This document shows, piece after piece, positions 38,901 to 51,331 of a DNA stretch of 64,000 nt. The notes beneath the pieces are model-generated. The model was not told where the DNA came from. It made no database searches and saw only the letters and a list, made by a program, of their open reading frames with translations. The translations under genes were made by a program, and so were the position numbers. Source of the stretch: Megalopta genalis (lineage: Eukaryota; Arthropoda; Insecta; Hymenoptera; Halictidae); the NCBI RefSeq assembly GCF_051020955.1, contig NW_027476164.1:62001-126000 (forward strand). Direction: 5' to 3'. Position 1 is the first letter of the stretch. Every line of letters begins with the position of its first letter.

Positions 38901-41900
38901 TAAATCATGCATATCACAAGTATTTGAATCTAAACCATTTATTTCGCATGGATTCGAAGATAAGCATTGTACTTCGCATTGATTTGAAGCTAAATGATGT
39001 GTTTCGCATGGATTTGAAGCTAACTCGTTCATTTCGCCTGCATTTGAAGCCAAATCATTTATATCACAAGTATTTGAAGCTAAACCATTTGATTCGCATG
39101 GATTCGAAGATAAGCCTTCTACTTCGCATTGATTTGAAGCTAAATCAGGTGTTTCTCTTGGATTTGAAGCTAACTCGTTAGTTTCACCTGCATTTGAATC
39201 TATATCATGTATATCACAAGTATTTGAAGCTAAACCATTTGTTTCGCATGGATTTGAAGCTAAACAATGTGTTTCGAATGAATTTGAAGCTAAATCATGT
39301 GTTTCGTGTGGATTTGAAGCTAACTCGTTTGTTTTGCCTGCATTTGAAGCTGAAACATGTATATCACAAGTATTTGAAGCTAAACTGTTTGATTGGCATA
39401 GATTTGAAGCTAAGCCTTCCACTTCGCATTGATTTGAAGATAAATCAAGTGATTTGCGTGGATTTGAAGCTAACTCGTTTGTTTCGCATGCAGTTGAAGA
39501 TAAATCATGTGTAGAGCAAGAATTTGATGCTAAACCATCTGTTTCGCGTGGATTTGAAGCTAAGCCTTCTACTTCGGATTGATTTGAAGCTGAATCATTT
39601 GTTACGCATGGATTTCAAAGTAACTCGTTTGTTTCGCATGCAGTTGAAGCTCAATCATGTATAAAACAAGAATTTGATGCTAAACCATCTGTTTCGCGTG
39701 GATTTGAAGCTAAGCCTTCCACTTCGCTTTGATTTGAAGCTAAATCATGTGTTTCGCTTGGTTTTGAAGCTAATACGTCTGTTTCACACGCAGTTGAAGC
39801 TAAATCATGTATATCACAAATATTTGAAGCTGAACCATTTGTTTCGCATGGATGTTAAGCTAAGCCTTCTACTTCGCATTGATTTGAAGCTAAATCATGT
39901 GTTTCGCATGGATTTGAAGCTAACTCGTTCTTTTCGCCTGCATTTGAAGCTAAATCATTTATATCACAAGTATTTGAAGCTAAACCATTTGATTCGCATG
40001 TATTTGAAACTAAGAATTCTAATATTGATTTGAAGCTAAATCATGTGTTTCGCAAGGATTTGAACCTAACTCTTTTATTTCACATACAGTTGAAGTTAAA
40101 TCATGTATAAAACAAGAATTTGAAGCTAAGCAATTTGTTTCGCATGGATTTGAAGCTAAACAATGTGTTTCGAATGAATTTGACGATAAATCAGTTGTTT
40201 CGCATGGATTTGAAGCTAACTCGATTGTTTCGCATGCAGTTGAAACTAAATCACCTATATCACAAGTATTTGAAGCCAAACCATTTGTTTCTCATGGATT
40301 TGAAACTAAGCCTTCTACTTAGCATTGATTTGAAGCTAAATCATGTGTTTCGCATGGATTTTAAGCTAACCCGTTTGTTTCGCATGCAGTTGAAGCTAAA
40401 TCATGTATAAAACAAATATTTGAAGCTGAACCATTTGTTTCGCATGGATGTGAAGCTAAGCCTTCTACTTCGGACTGATTTGAAGCTGAATCATGTGTTT
40501 CGCTTGGATTTGAAAGTAACTCGTTTGTTTCGCATGCAGTTGAAGCTAAATCATATATATCACAAGTATTTGAATCTAAACCATTTGATTCGCATGAATA
40601 TTAATGTGAACCATGTGTATCGAATGAATTTGAGGTTAAATCATGTGTTTCGCTTGGATTTGAAGCTAACACGTCTGTTTCACATGCAGTTGAAGCTAAA
40701 TCATGTATATCACAAATATTTGAAGCTGAACCATTTGTTTCGCATGGATTCGAAGGTAAGCCTTCATCTTCGCATGAAATTGAAGCTAAATCATGTGTTT
40801 CGTTTGGACTTGAAACTAACTCGATTGTTTCTGCTGCTTATGACGCTAAATCATGTATAACACAAGTATTTGAAGCTAAACCATTTGATTCGTTTGGACT
40901 TGAAGCTACGCCTTCTACTTCGCATTAATTTGAAGCTAAATCATATGAATCGCGTGGATCTGAAGATAACTCGTTTGTTTCGCATGCAGTTGAAGCTAAA
41001 TCATGCATATCACAAGTATTTGAATATAAACCATTTATTTCGTATGGATTCGAAGATAAGCATTGTACTTCGCATTGATTTGAAGCTAAATGATGTGTTT
41101 CGCATGGATTTGAAGCTAACTCGTTCATTTCGCCTGCATTTGAAGCTAAATCATTTATATCACAAGTATTTGAAGCTAAGCCATTTGATTCGCATGGATT
41201 CAAAGATAAGCCTTCTACTTCGTATGGATTTGAAGCTAACTCGATTGTATCGCATGCAGTTGAAGCTAAATCATCTATATCACAAGTATTTGAAGCCAAA
41301 CCATTTGTTTCTCATGGATGTGAAACTAAGCCTTCTACTTAGCATTGATTTGAAGCTAAATCATGTGTTACGCATGGATTTGAAGCTAACTCGTTTGTTT
41401 CGCATGCAGTTGAAGCTCAATCATGTATAAAACAAGAATTTGATGCTAAACCATCTGTTTCGCGTGGATTTGAAGCTAAGCCTTCCACTTCGCTTTGATT
41501 TGAAGCTAAATCATGTGTTTCGTTTGGTTTTGAAGCTAATACGTCTGTTTCACACGCAGTTGAATCTAAATCATGTATATCACAAATATTTGAATCTGAA
41601 CCATTTGTTTCGCATGGATGTGAAGCTAAGCCTTCTACTTCGGATTGATTTGAAGCTGAATCATGAGTTTCGCTTGGATTTGAAAGTAACTCGTTAGTTT
41701 CGCATGCAGTTGAAGCTAAATCATGTATATCACAAATATTTGAAGCTGATCCATTTGTTTCGCATGGATTTGAAGATAAGCATTGTACTTCGCATTGATT
41801 TGAAGCTAAATGATGTGTTTCGCATGGATTTGAAGCTAACTCGTTCATTTCGCCTGCATTTGAAGCTAAATCATTTATATCACAAGTATTTGAAGCTAAA

Positions 41901-42459
41901 CCATTTGATTCGCATGGATTCGAAGATAAGCCTTCTACTTCGCATGAATTTGAAGCTAAATCAAGTCTTTCGTTTGGATTTGAAACTAACTCGATTGTTT
42001 CGGCTGGATATGAAGCTAAATCATGTACAACACAAGTATTTGAAGCTGAACCATTTGTTTCGCATGGATTCCAAGATAAGCCTTCAACTTCGCATGAAAT
42101 TGAAGCTAAATCATATGATTCGCGTGGATCTGAAGATAACTCGTTTGTTTCGCATGCAGTTGAAGCTAAATCATGCATATCACAAGTATTTGAATCTAAA
42201 CCATTTGTTTCTCATGGATGTGAAACTAAGCCTTCTACTTAGCATTGATTTGAAGCTAAATCATGTGTTACGCATGGATTTGAAGCTAACTCGTTTGTTT
42301 CGCATGCAGTTGAAGCTCAATCATGTATAAAACAAGAATTTGATGCTAAACCATCTGTTTCGCGTGGATTTGAAGCTAAGCCTTCCATTTCGCTTTGATT
42401 TGAAGCTAAATCATGTGTTTCGTTTGGTTTTGAAGCTAATACGTCTGTTTCACACGCAG
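35925..42459. repeat. 6.5/7.2-kb higher-order unit, copy 1 (6535 bp)
   Basis: Markers in the left part recur 6535 bp later (35925-36920 with 42460-43455). Those in the right part recur 7161 bp later (about 36922-42199 with about 43 550-49360). The 626-bp difference is material near 36920 that is missing here but present in copy 2, including a short E monomer. The unit contains three 600-bp sub-units (37574, 38174, 38774), a -1 indel at about 36364 (TTGTTCGTCTGC) and a short E at 40001-40026. The last 260 bp (42200-42459) match 41309-41560 rather than the end of copy 2. Confidence 0.88.
37574..39181. repeat. Three 600-bp sub-units (20 monomers each)
   Basis: Units start at about 37574, 38174 and 38774 and share GCTAACCCAATTGATTCG, GCATTAATTTG, GGATCTGAAG, GATAAGCATTGTACTTCG and GCTAAATGATGTG in the same order. 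The same unit is present three times at 44735-46342, twice at 16315-17230, 22672-23590, 33825-34740 and about 55390-56280, and once at about 5578 and 8099. Copy number therefore varies between blocks that are otherwise paralogous. Confidence 0.88.
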
Positions 42460-45400
42460 TTGAAGCTGAATCATGTATATCACAAGTATTTGAAGCTAAA
42501 CCATTTGATTCGTTTGGACTTGAAGTTAAGCCATCTACTTCGCATTAATTTGAAGCTAAACCATGTGATTCGCGTGGATTTGAAGCTAACTCGTTTGTTT
42601 TGTCTGCATTTGAAGCTATATCATGTATATCACAAGTGTTTGAAGCTAAACCATTTGTTTCGAATGGATTCGAAGATAAGCCTTCTTCTTCGCATGAAAT
42701 TGAAGCTATATCATGTGTTTCGTTTGGACTTGAAACTGACTCGATTGTTTCGGCTGCTTGTGAAGCTAAATCATGTATAACACAAGTATTTGAAGCTAAA
42801 CCATTTGATTCGCATCGATTTGAAGCTAAGCCTTCTACTTCGCATTGATTTGAAGCTAAATCATGTGTTTCTCTTGGATTTGAAGCTAACTCGTTTGTTC
42901 GTCTGCATTTGAAGCTATATCACTTATATCACAAGTATTTGAAGCCAAACCATTTGTTTCTCATGGATGTGAAACTAAGCCTTCTACTTAGCATTGATTT
43001 GAAGCTAAATCATGTGTTACGCATGGATTTGAAGCTAACTCGTTTGTTTCGCATGCAGTTGAAGCTCAATCATGTATAAAACAAGAATTTGATGCTAAAC
43101 CATCTGTTTCGCGTGGATTTGAAGCTAAGCCTTCCACTTCGCTTTGATTTGAAGCTAAATCATGTGTTTCGCTTGGTTTTGAAGCTAATACGTCTGTTTC
43201 ACACGCAGTTGGAGCTAAATCATGTATATCACAAATATTTGAAGCTGAACCATTTGTTTCGCATGGATGTGAAGCTAAGCCTTCTACTTCGGATTGATTT
43301 GAAGCTGAATCATGAGTTTCGCTTGGATTTGAAAGTAACTCGTTTGTTTCGCATGCAGTTGAAGCTAAATCATGTATATCACAAATATTTGAAGCTGATC
43401 CATTTGTTTCGCATGGATTTGAAGCTAATCCTTCTACTTCGGATTGATTTGAAGCTAAATCATGTGTTTCGCATCGATTTGAAGCTAACTCGTTTGTTTC
43501 GCATGCAGTTGAAGTTAAATCATGTATAAAACAAGAATTTGAAGCTAAACTATTTGTTTCGCATGGATTTAAAGTTAAACAGTGTGTTTCGAATGTACTT
43601 GAAGATAAATCATGTGTTTCGCATGGATTTGAAACTAACTCGTTCATTTCGCCTTCATTTGAAGCTAAGTCATTTATATCACAAGTATTTGAAGCTAAAC
43701 AATTTGTTTCGCATGGATTCGGAGATAAGCATTCTACTTCGCATTGATTTGAAGCTAAATCATGTGTTTCGCATGGATTTGAAGCTAACTCGTTCATTTC
43801 GCCTGCATTTGAAGCAAAATCATTTATGTCACAAGTATTTGAAGCTAAACCATTTGATTCGCATGTATTTGAAACTAAGAATTCTAATGTTGATTTGAAG
43901 CTAAATCATGTGTTTCGCAAGGATTTGAAGCTAACTCTTTTCTTTCACATGCAGTTGAAGTTAAATCATGTATAAAACAAGAATTTGAAGCTAAACAATT
44001 TGTTTCGCATGGATTTGAAGCCAAACATTGTGTTTCGAATGAATTTGACGATAAATCATGTGTTTCGCATGGATTTGAAGCTAACTCGATTGTTTCGCAT
44101 GCAGTTGAAACTAAATCACCTATATCACAAGTATTTGAAGCCAAACCATTTGTTTCTCATGGATTTGAAACTAAGCCTTCTACTTAGCATTGATTTGAAG
44201 CTAAATCATGTGTTTCGCATGGATTTGAAGCTAACTCGTTTGTTTCGCATGCAGTTGAAGCTAAATCATGTATAAAACAAATATTTGAAGCTGAACCATT
44301 TGTTTCGCATGGATGTGACGCTTAGCCTTCTACTTCGGATTGATTTGAAGCTGAATCATGTGTTTCGCTTGGATTTGAAAGTAACTTGTTTGTTTCGCAT
44401 GCAGTTGAAGCTAAATCATGTATATCACAAGTATTTGAGTCTAAACCATTTGATTCGCATGAATATTAAGGTGAACCATGTGTATCGAATGAATTTGAGG
44501 TTAAATCATGTGTTTAGCTTGGATTTGAAGCTAACACGTCTGTTTCACATGCAGTTGAAGCTAAATCATGTATATCACAAATATTTGAAGCTGAACCATT
44601 TGTTTCGCATGGATTCGAAGATAAGCCTTCAACTTCGCATGAAATTGAAGCTAAATCATGTGTTTCCTTTGGACTTGAAACTAACTCGATTGTTTCTGCT
44701 GCTTATGAAGCTAAATCATGTATAACACAAGTATTTGAAGCTAACCCAATTGATTCGTGTGGACTTGAAGCTAAGCCTTCTACTTCGCATTAATTTGAAG
44801 CTAAATCATATGATTCGCGTGGATCTGAAGATAACTCGTTTGTTTCGCATGCAGTTGAAGCTAAATCATGCATATCACAAGTATTTGAATCTAAACCATT
44901 TATTTCGCATGGATTCGAAGATAAGCATTGTACTTCGCATTGATTTGAAGCTAAATGATGTGTTTCGCATGGATTTGAAGCTAACTCGTTCATTTCGCCT
45001 GCATTTGAAGCTAAATCATTTATATCACAAGTATTTGAAGCTAAACCATTTGATTCGCATGGATTCGAAGATAAGCCTTCTACTTCGCATGAATTTGAAG
45101 CTAAATCAAGTCTTTCGCTTGGATTTGAAGCTAACACGTCTGTTTCACATGCAGTTGAAGCTAAATCATGTATATCACAAATATTTGAAGCTGAACCATT
45201 TGTTTCGCATGGATTCGAAGATAAGCCTTCAACATCGCATGAAATTGAAGCTAAATCATGTGTTTCGTTTGGACTTGAAACTAACTCGATTGTTTCTGCT
45301 GCTTATGAAGCTAAATCATGTATAACACAAGTATTTGAAGCTAACCCAATTGATTCGTTTGGACTTGAAGCTAAGCCTTCTACTTCGCATTAATTTGAAG

Positions 45401-48400
45401 CTAAATCATATGATTCGCGTGGATCTGAAGATAACTCGTTTGTTTCGCATGCAGTTGAAGCTAAATCATGCATATCACAAGTATTTGAATCTAAACCATT
45501 TATTTCGCATGGATTCGAAGATAAGCATTGTACTTCGCATTGATTTGAAGCTAAATGATGTGTTTCGCATGGATTTGAAGCTAACTCGTTCATTTCGCCT
45601 GCATTTGAAGCTAAATCATTTATATCACAAGTATTTGAAGCTAAACCATTTGATTCGCATGGATTCGAAGATAAGCCTTCTACTTCGCATGAATTTGAAG
45701 CTAAATCAAGTCTTTCGTTTGGATTTGAAACTAACTCGATTGTTTCGGCTGGATATGAAGCTAAATCATGTACAACACAAGTATTTGAAGCTGAACCATT
45801 TGTTTCGCATGGATTCCAAGATAAGCCTTCAACTTCGCATGAAATTGAAGCTAAATCATGTGTTTCGTTTGGACTTGAAACTAACTCGATTGTTTCTGCT
45901 GCTTATGAAGCTAAATCATGTATAACACAAGTATTTGAAGCTAACCCAATTGATTCGTTTGGACTTGAAGCTAAGCCTTCTACTTCGCATTAATTTGAAG
46001 CTAAATCATATGATTCGCGTGGATCTGAAGATAACTCGTTTGTTTCGCATGCAGTTGAAGCTAAATCATGCATATCACAAGTATTTGAATCTAAACCATT
46101 TATTTCGCATGGATTCGAAGATAAGCATTGTACTTCGCATTGATTTGAAGCTAAATGATGTGTTTCGCATGGATTTGAAGCTAACTCGTTCATTTCGCCT
46201 GCATTTGAAGCCAAATCATTTATATCACAAGTATTTGAAGCTAAACCATTTGATTCGCATGGATTCGAAGATAAGCCTTCTACTTCGCATTGATTTGAAG
46301 CTAAATCAGGTGTTTCTCTTGGATTTGAAGCTAACTCGTTAGTTTCACCTGCATTTGAATCTATATCATGTATATCACAAGTATTTGAAGCTAAACCATT
46401 TGTTTCGCATGGATTTGAAGCTAAACAATGTGTTTCGAATGAATTTGAAGCTAAATCATGTGTTTCGTGTGGATTTGAAGCTAACTCGTTTGTTTTGCCT
46501 GCATTTGAAGCTGAAACATGTATATCACAAGTATTTGAAGCTAAACTGTTTGATTGGCATAGATTTGAAGCTAAGCCTTCCACTTCGCATTGATTTGAAG
46601 ATAAATCAAGTGATTTGCGTGGATTTGAAGCTAACTCGTTTGTTTCGCATGCAGTTGAAGATAAATCATGTGTAGAGCAAGAATTTGATGCTAAACCATC
46701 TGTTTCGCGTGGATTTGAAGCTAAGCCTTCTACTTCGGATTGATTTGAAGCTGAATCATTTGTTACGCATGGATTTCAAAGTAACTCGTTTGTTTCGCAT
46801 GCAGTTGAAGCTCAATCATGTATAAAACAAGAATTTGATGCTAAACCATCTGTTTCGCGTGGATTTGAAGCTAAGCCTTCCACTTCGCTTTGATTTGAAG
46901 CTAAATCATGTGTTTCGCTTGGTTTTGAAGCTAATACGTCTGTTTCACACGCAGTTGAAGCTAAATCATGTATATCACAAATATTTGAAGCTGAACCATT
47001 TGTTTCGCATGGATGTTAAGCTAAGCCTTCTACTTCGCATTGATTTGAAGCTAAATCATGTGTTTCGCATGGATTTGAAGCTAACTCGTTCTTTTCGCCT
47101 GCATTTGAAGCTAAATCATTTATATCACAAGTATTTGAAGCTAAACCATTTGATTCGCATGTATTTGAAACTAAGAATTCTAATATTGATTTGAAGCTAA
47201 ATCATGTGTTTCGCAAGGATTTGAAGCTAACTCTTTTATTTCACATACAGTTGAAGTTAAATCATGTATAAAACAAGAATTTGAAGCTAAGCAATTTGTT
47301 TCGCATGGATTTGAAGCTAAACAATGTGTTTCGAATGAATTTGACGATAAATCAGTTGTTTCGCATGGATTTGAAGCTAACTCGATTGTTTCGCATGCAG
47401 TTGAAACTAAATCACCTATATCACAAGTATTTGAAGCCAAACCATTTGTTTCTCATGGATTTGAAACTAAGCCTTCTACTTAGCATTGATTTGAAGCTAA
47501 ATCATGTGTTTCGCATGGATTTGAAGCTAACCCGTTTGTTTCGCATGCAGTTGAAGCTAAATCATGTATAAAACAAATATTTGAAGCTGAACCATTTGTT
47601 TCGCATGGATGTGAAGCTAAGCCTTCTACTTCGGACTGATTTGAAGCTGAATCATGTGTTTCGCTTGGATTTGAAAGTAACTCGTTTGTTTCGCATGCAG
47701 TTGAAGCTAAATCATATATATCACAAGTATTTGAATCTAAACCATTTGATTCGCATGAATATTAATGTGAACCATGTGTATCGAATGAATTTGAGGTTAA
47801 ATCATGTGTTTCGCTTGGATTTGAAGCTAACACGTCTGTTTCACATGCAGTTGAAGCTAAATCATGTATATCACAAATATTTGAAGCTGAACCATTTGTT
47901 TCGCATGGATTCGAAGGTAAGCCTTCATCTTCGCATGAAATTGAAGCTAAATCATGTGTTTCGTTTGGACTTGAAACTAACTCGATTGTTTCTGCTGCTT
48001 ATGACGCTAAATCATGTATAACACAAGTATTTGAAGCTAAACCATTTGATTCGTTTGGACTTGAAGCTACGCCTTCTACTTCGCATTAATTTGAAGCTAA
48101 ATCATATGAATCGCGTGGATCTGAAGATAACTCGTTTGTTTCGCATGCAGTTGAAGCTAAATCATGCATATCACAAGTATTTGAATATAAACCATTTATT
48201 TCGTATGGATTCGAAGATAAGCATTGTACTTCGCATTGATTTGAAGCTAAATGATGTGTTTCGCATGGATTTGAAGCTAACTCGTTCATTTCGCCTGCAT
48301 TTGAAGCTAAATCATTTATATCACAAGTATTTGAAGCTAAGCCATTTGATTCGCATGGATTCAAAGATAAGCCTTCTACTTCGTATGGATTTGAAGCTAA

Positions 48401-49360
48401 CTCGATTGTATCGCATGCAGTTGAAGCTAAATCATCTATATCACAAGTATTTGAAGCCAAACCATTTGTTTCTCATGGATGTGAAACTAAGCCTTCTACT
48501 TAGCATTGATTTGAAGCTAAATCATGTGTTACGCATGGATTTGAAGCTAACTCGTTTGTTTCGCATGCAGTTGAAGCTCAATCATGTATAAAACAAGAAT
48601 TTGATGCTAAACCATCTGTTTCGCGTGGATTTGAAGCTAAGCCTTCCACTTCGCTTTGATTTGAAGCTAAATCATGTGTTTCGTTTGGTTTTGAAGCTAA
48701 TACGTCTGTTTCACACGCAGTTGAAGCTAAATCATGTATATCACAAATATTTGAATCTGAACCATTTGTTTCGCATGGATGTGAAGCTAAGCCTTCTACT
48801 TCGGATTGATTTGAAGCTGAATCATGAGTTTCGCTTGGATTTGAAAGTAACTCGTTAGTTTCGCATGCAGTTGAAGCTAAATCATGTATATCACAAATAT
48901 TTGAAGCTGATCCATTTGTTTCGCATGGATTTGAAGATAAGCATTGTACTTCGCATTGATTTGAAGCTAAATGATGTGTTTCGCATGGATTTGAAGCTAA
49001 CTCGTTCATTTCGCCTGCATTTGAAGCTAAATCATTTATATCACAAGTATTTGAAGCTAAACCATTTGATTCGCATGGATTCGAAGATAAGCCTTCTACT
49101 TCGCATGAATTTGAAGCTAAATCAAGTCTTTCGTTTGGATTTGAAACTAACTCGATTGTTTCGGCTGGATATGAAGCTAAATCATGTACAACACAAGTAT
49201 TTGAAGCTGAACCATTTGTTTCGCATGGATTCCAAGATAAGCCTTCAACTTCGCATGAAATTGAAGCTAAATCATATGATTCGCGTGGATCTGAAGATAA
49301 CTCGTTTGTTTCGCATGCAGTTGAAGCTAAATCATGCATATCACAAGTATTTGAATCTAA
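42460..49360. repeat. 6.5/7.2-kb higher-order unit, copy 2
   Basis: Copy 2 keeps the -1 indel (about 42899), three 600-bp sub-units (44735, 45335, 45935) and the short E (47162-47187), and has an additional short E at 43866-43891 inside the 626-bp segment that copy 1 lacks. By-eye identity with copy 1 is very high (differences include 37896 GCGTGG against GCATGG, and GAACC against GAAGC near 40065 and 47226). It ends where copy 1 and copy 2 diverge at 42199/49360. Confidence 0.88.
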
Positions 49361-49822
49361 ACCATTTATTTCGCATGGATTCGAAGATAAGCATTGTACT
49401 TCGCATTGATTTGAAGCTAAATGATGTGTTTCGCATGGATTTGAAGCTAACTCGTTCATTTCGCCTGCATTTGAAGCTAAATCATTTATATCACAAGTAT
49501 TTGAAGCTAAACCATTTGATTCGCATGGATTCGAAGATAAGCCTTCTACTTCGCATTGGTTTGAAGCTAAATCAGGTGTTTCTCTTGGATTTGAAGCTAA
49601 CACGTTAGTTTCACCTGCATTTGAATCTATATCATGTATATCACAAGTATTTGAAGCTAAACCATTTGTTTCGCATGGATTTGAAGCTAAACAATGTGTT
49701 TCGAATGAATTTGAAGCTAAATCATGTGTTTCGTGTGGATTTGAAGCTAACTCGTTTGTTTTGCCTGCATTTGAAGCTGAAACATGTATATCACAAGTAT
49801 TTGAAGCTAAACTGTTTGATTG
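48581..49822 (-). other. Longest minus-strand stop-free frame I found (414 codons), coding status doubtful
   Basis: Read on the minus strand, this frame encodes a decapeptide repeat with a conserved LASN core and a regularly spaced Cys: CEVEGLASNP, CETNGLASNT, CDIHDLASNA, CETNELASNP, CETHDLASNQ. It lies between TTA at 49823-49825 and TCA at 48578-48580 (both stops on the minus strand). A GTG at 49601-49603 and internal ATGs exist, but none looks like a start site. Comparable minus frames of 260-290 codons occur at 5636-6427, 21006-21842, 28937-29776, 38832-39614 and 54068-54943. The predicted peptide is hydrophilic, acidic and Cys-rich, more protein-like than the other frames, but recurrent stops at about every 200-300 codons and frameshifts argue against a functional gene. 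Confidence 0.2.
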
Positions 49823-51331
49823 TTATAGATTTGAAGCTAAGCCTTCCACTTCGCATTGATTTGAAGATAAATCAAGTGATTTGCGTGGATTTGAAGCTAA
49901 CTCGTTTGTTTCGCATGCAGTTGAAGATAAATCATGTGTAGAGCAAGAATTTGATGCTAAACCATCTGTTTCGCGTGGATTTGAAGCTAAGCCTTCTACT
50001 TCGGATTGATTTGAAGCTGAATCATTTGTTTCGCTTGGATTTGAAAGTAACTCGTTTGTTTCGCATGGATTTGAAGCTAAGCCTTCTACTTCGCATTGAT
50101 TTGAAGGTAAATCATGTTTTTCGCATTGTTTTGTAACTAACTCGTTTGTTTCGAATGCAGTTGAAGCTAAACCGTGTATAAAACAAGTATTTGAAGATAA
50201 ATCATTCTATCCGCATGGATTAGAAGCTAACTCGATTGTTTCGAGTGCATTTGAAGCTATATCACTTCTATCGCAATTATCTGAAGATAAATCATTTGTT
50301 TCTCATGTATTTGAAGCTAAGCCTTCTACTTCGCATTGATTTGAAGCTAAATCATGTGACTCGCATGGATTTGAAGCTAACTCGATTGTTTCGAGTGCAT
50401 TTGAAGCTATATCACTTATATCGCAATTATCTGAAGATAAATCATTTGTTTCTCATGTATTTGAAGCTAAGCCTTCTACTTCGCATTGATTTGAAGCTAA
50501 ATCATGCGTTCCTCGTGGATTTGAAGCTAACTCGTTTGTTTCGCATGCAGTTGAAGCTAAATCATGTATATCACAATTATTTGAAGCTGAACCATTTCTC
50601 TCGCATGGATTTGAAGCTAAGGCTTCTACTTCGCATGGATTTGAAGCTAAGGCTTCTACTTCGCATGGATTTGAAGCTAAGGCTTCTACTTCGCATTGAT
50701 TTGAAGCTAAATCAGGTGTTTCGCATGGATTTGAAGCTAACTCGATTGTTTCGCATGCAGTTGAAGCTAACTCATCTATATCACAATTATTTGAATCCAA
50801 ACCATTTGTTTCTCATAGATTTCAAACTAAGCCTTCTACTTAGCATTGATTTGAAGCTAAATCATGTGTTTCGCATGGATTTGAAGCTGACTCGTTTGTT
50901 TCGCATGCAGTTGAAGCTAAATAATGTATATCACAATTATTTGAAGCTAAACCAATCGTATCGCATGGATTTGAAGCTAAGCCTTCTACTTCGCATGAAT
51001 TTGAAGTTAAATCATGTGTTTCGCATGGATTTGAAAATAAATCATGTGCTTCGCTTGGATTTGAAGCTAACTCGCTTGATTCGCATGCAGTTGAAGCTAA
51101 ATCATGTATAACACAAGTATTTGTAGCTGAACCATTTGATTCGCATGAATATTAATTTAAACCCTGTGTTTCGCATGAATATTAAGATAAAACATGTGTT
51201 TCGCATGAATTTGAAGCTAAATGGTGTGTTTCACGTGGATTTGAAGCTAAATCGTTTGTTTCGCCTGCATTTGAAGCTATATCACTTATATCACAAGTAT
51301 TTGATGCTAATCATGTGTGTCACATGGATTC
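49361..51331. repeat. Mosaic core segment with an E-monomer triplication
   Basis: 49361-50330 resembles the end of the 600-bp sub-unit block followed by the flank-type island seen at 17.3-18.0 kb (offset 32285). At 50236-50460 a flank-type C/D island is doubled. At 50608-50697 three identical E monomers (GCTAAGGCTTCTACTTCG) stand side by side. Between 51130 and 51240 lie unusual monomers ending GAATATTAATTTAAACCC and GAATATTAAGATAAAAC. A 1-bp deletion occurs near 51308 (GATGCTAATCATG). Confidence 0.85.
50608..50697. repeat. Local triplication of the E monomer
   Basis: Monomers 50608-50637, 50638-50667 and 50668-50697 are the same E variant with GGCTTCTACTTCGCAT. The first two are identical, and the third differs only at its last base (T for G). 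This breaks the A-B-C-D-E order and adds two monomers in phase, a clear one-monomer slippage product inside an array that otherwise changes mostly in larger steps. Confidence 0.93.
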
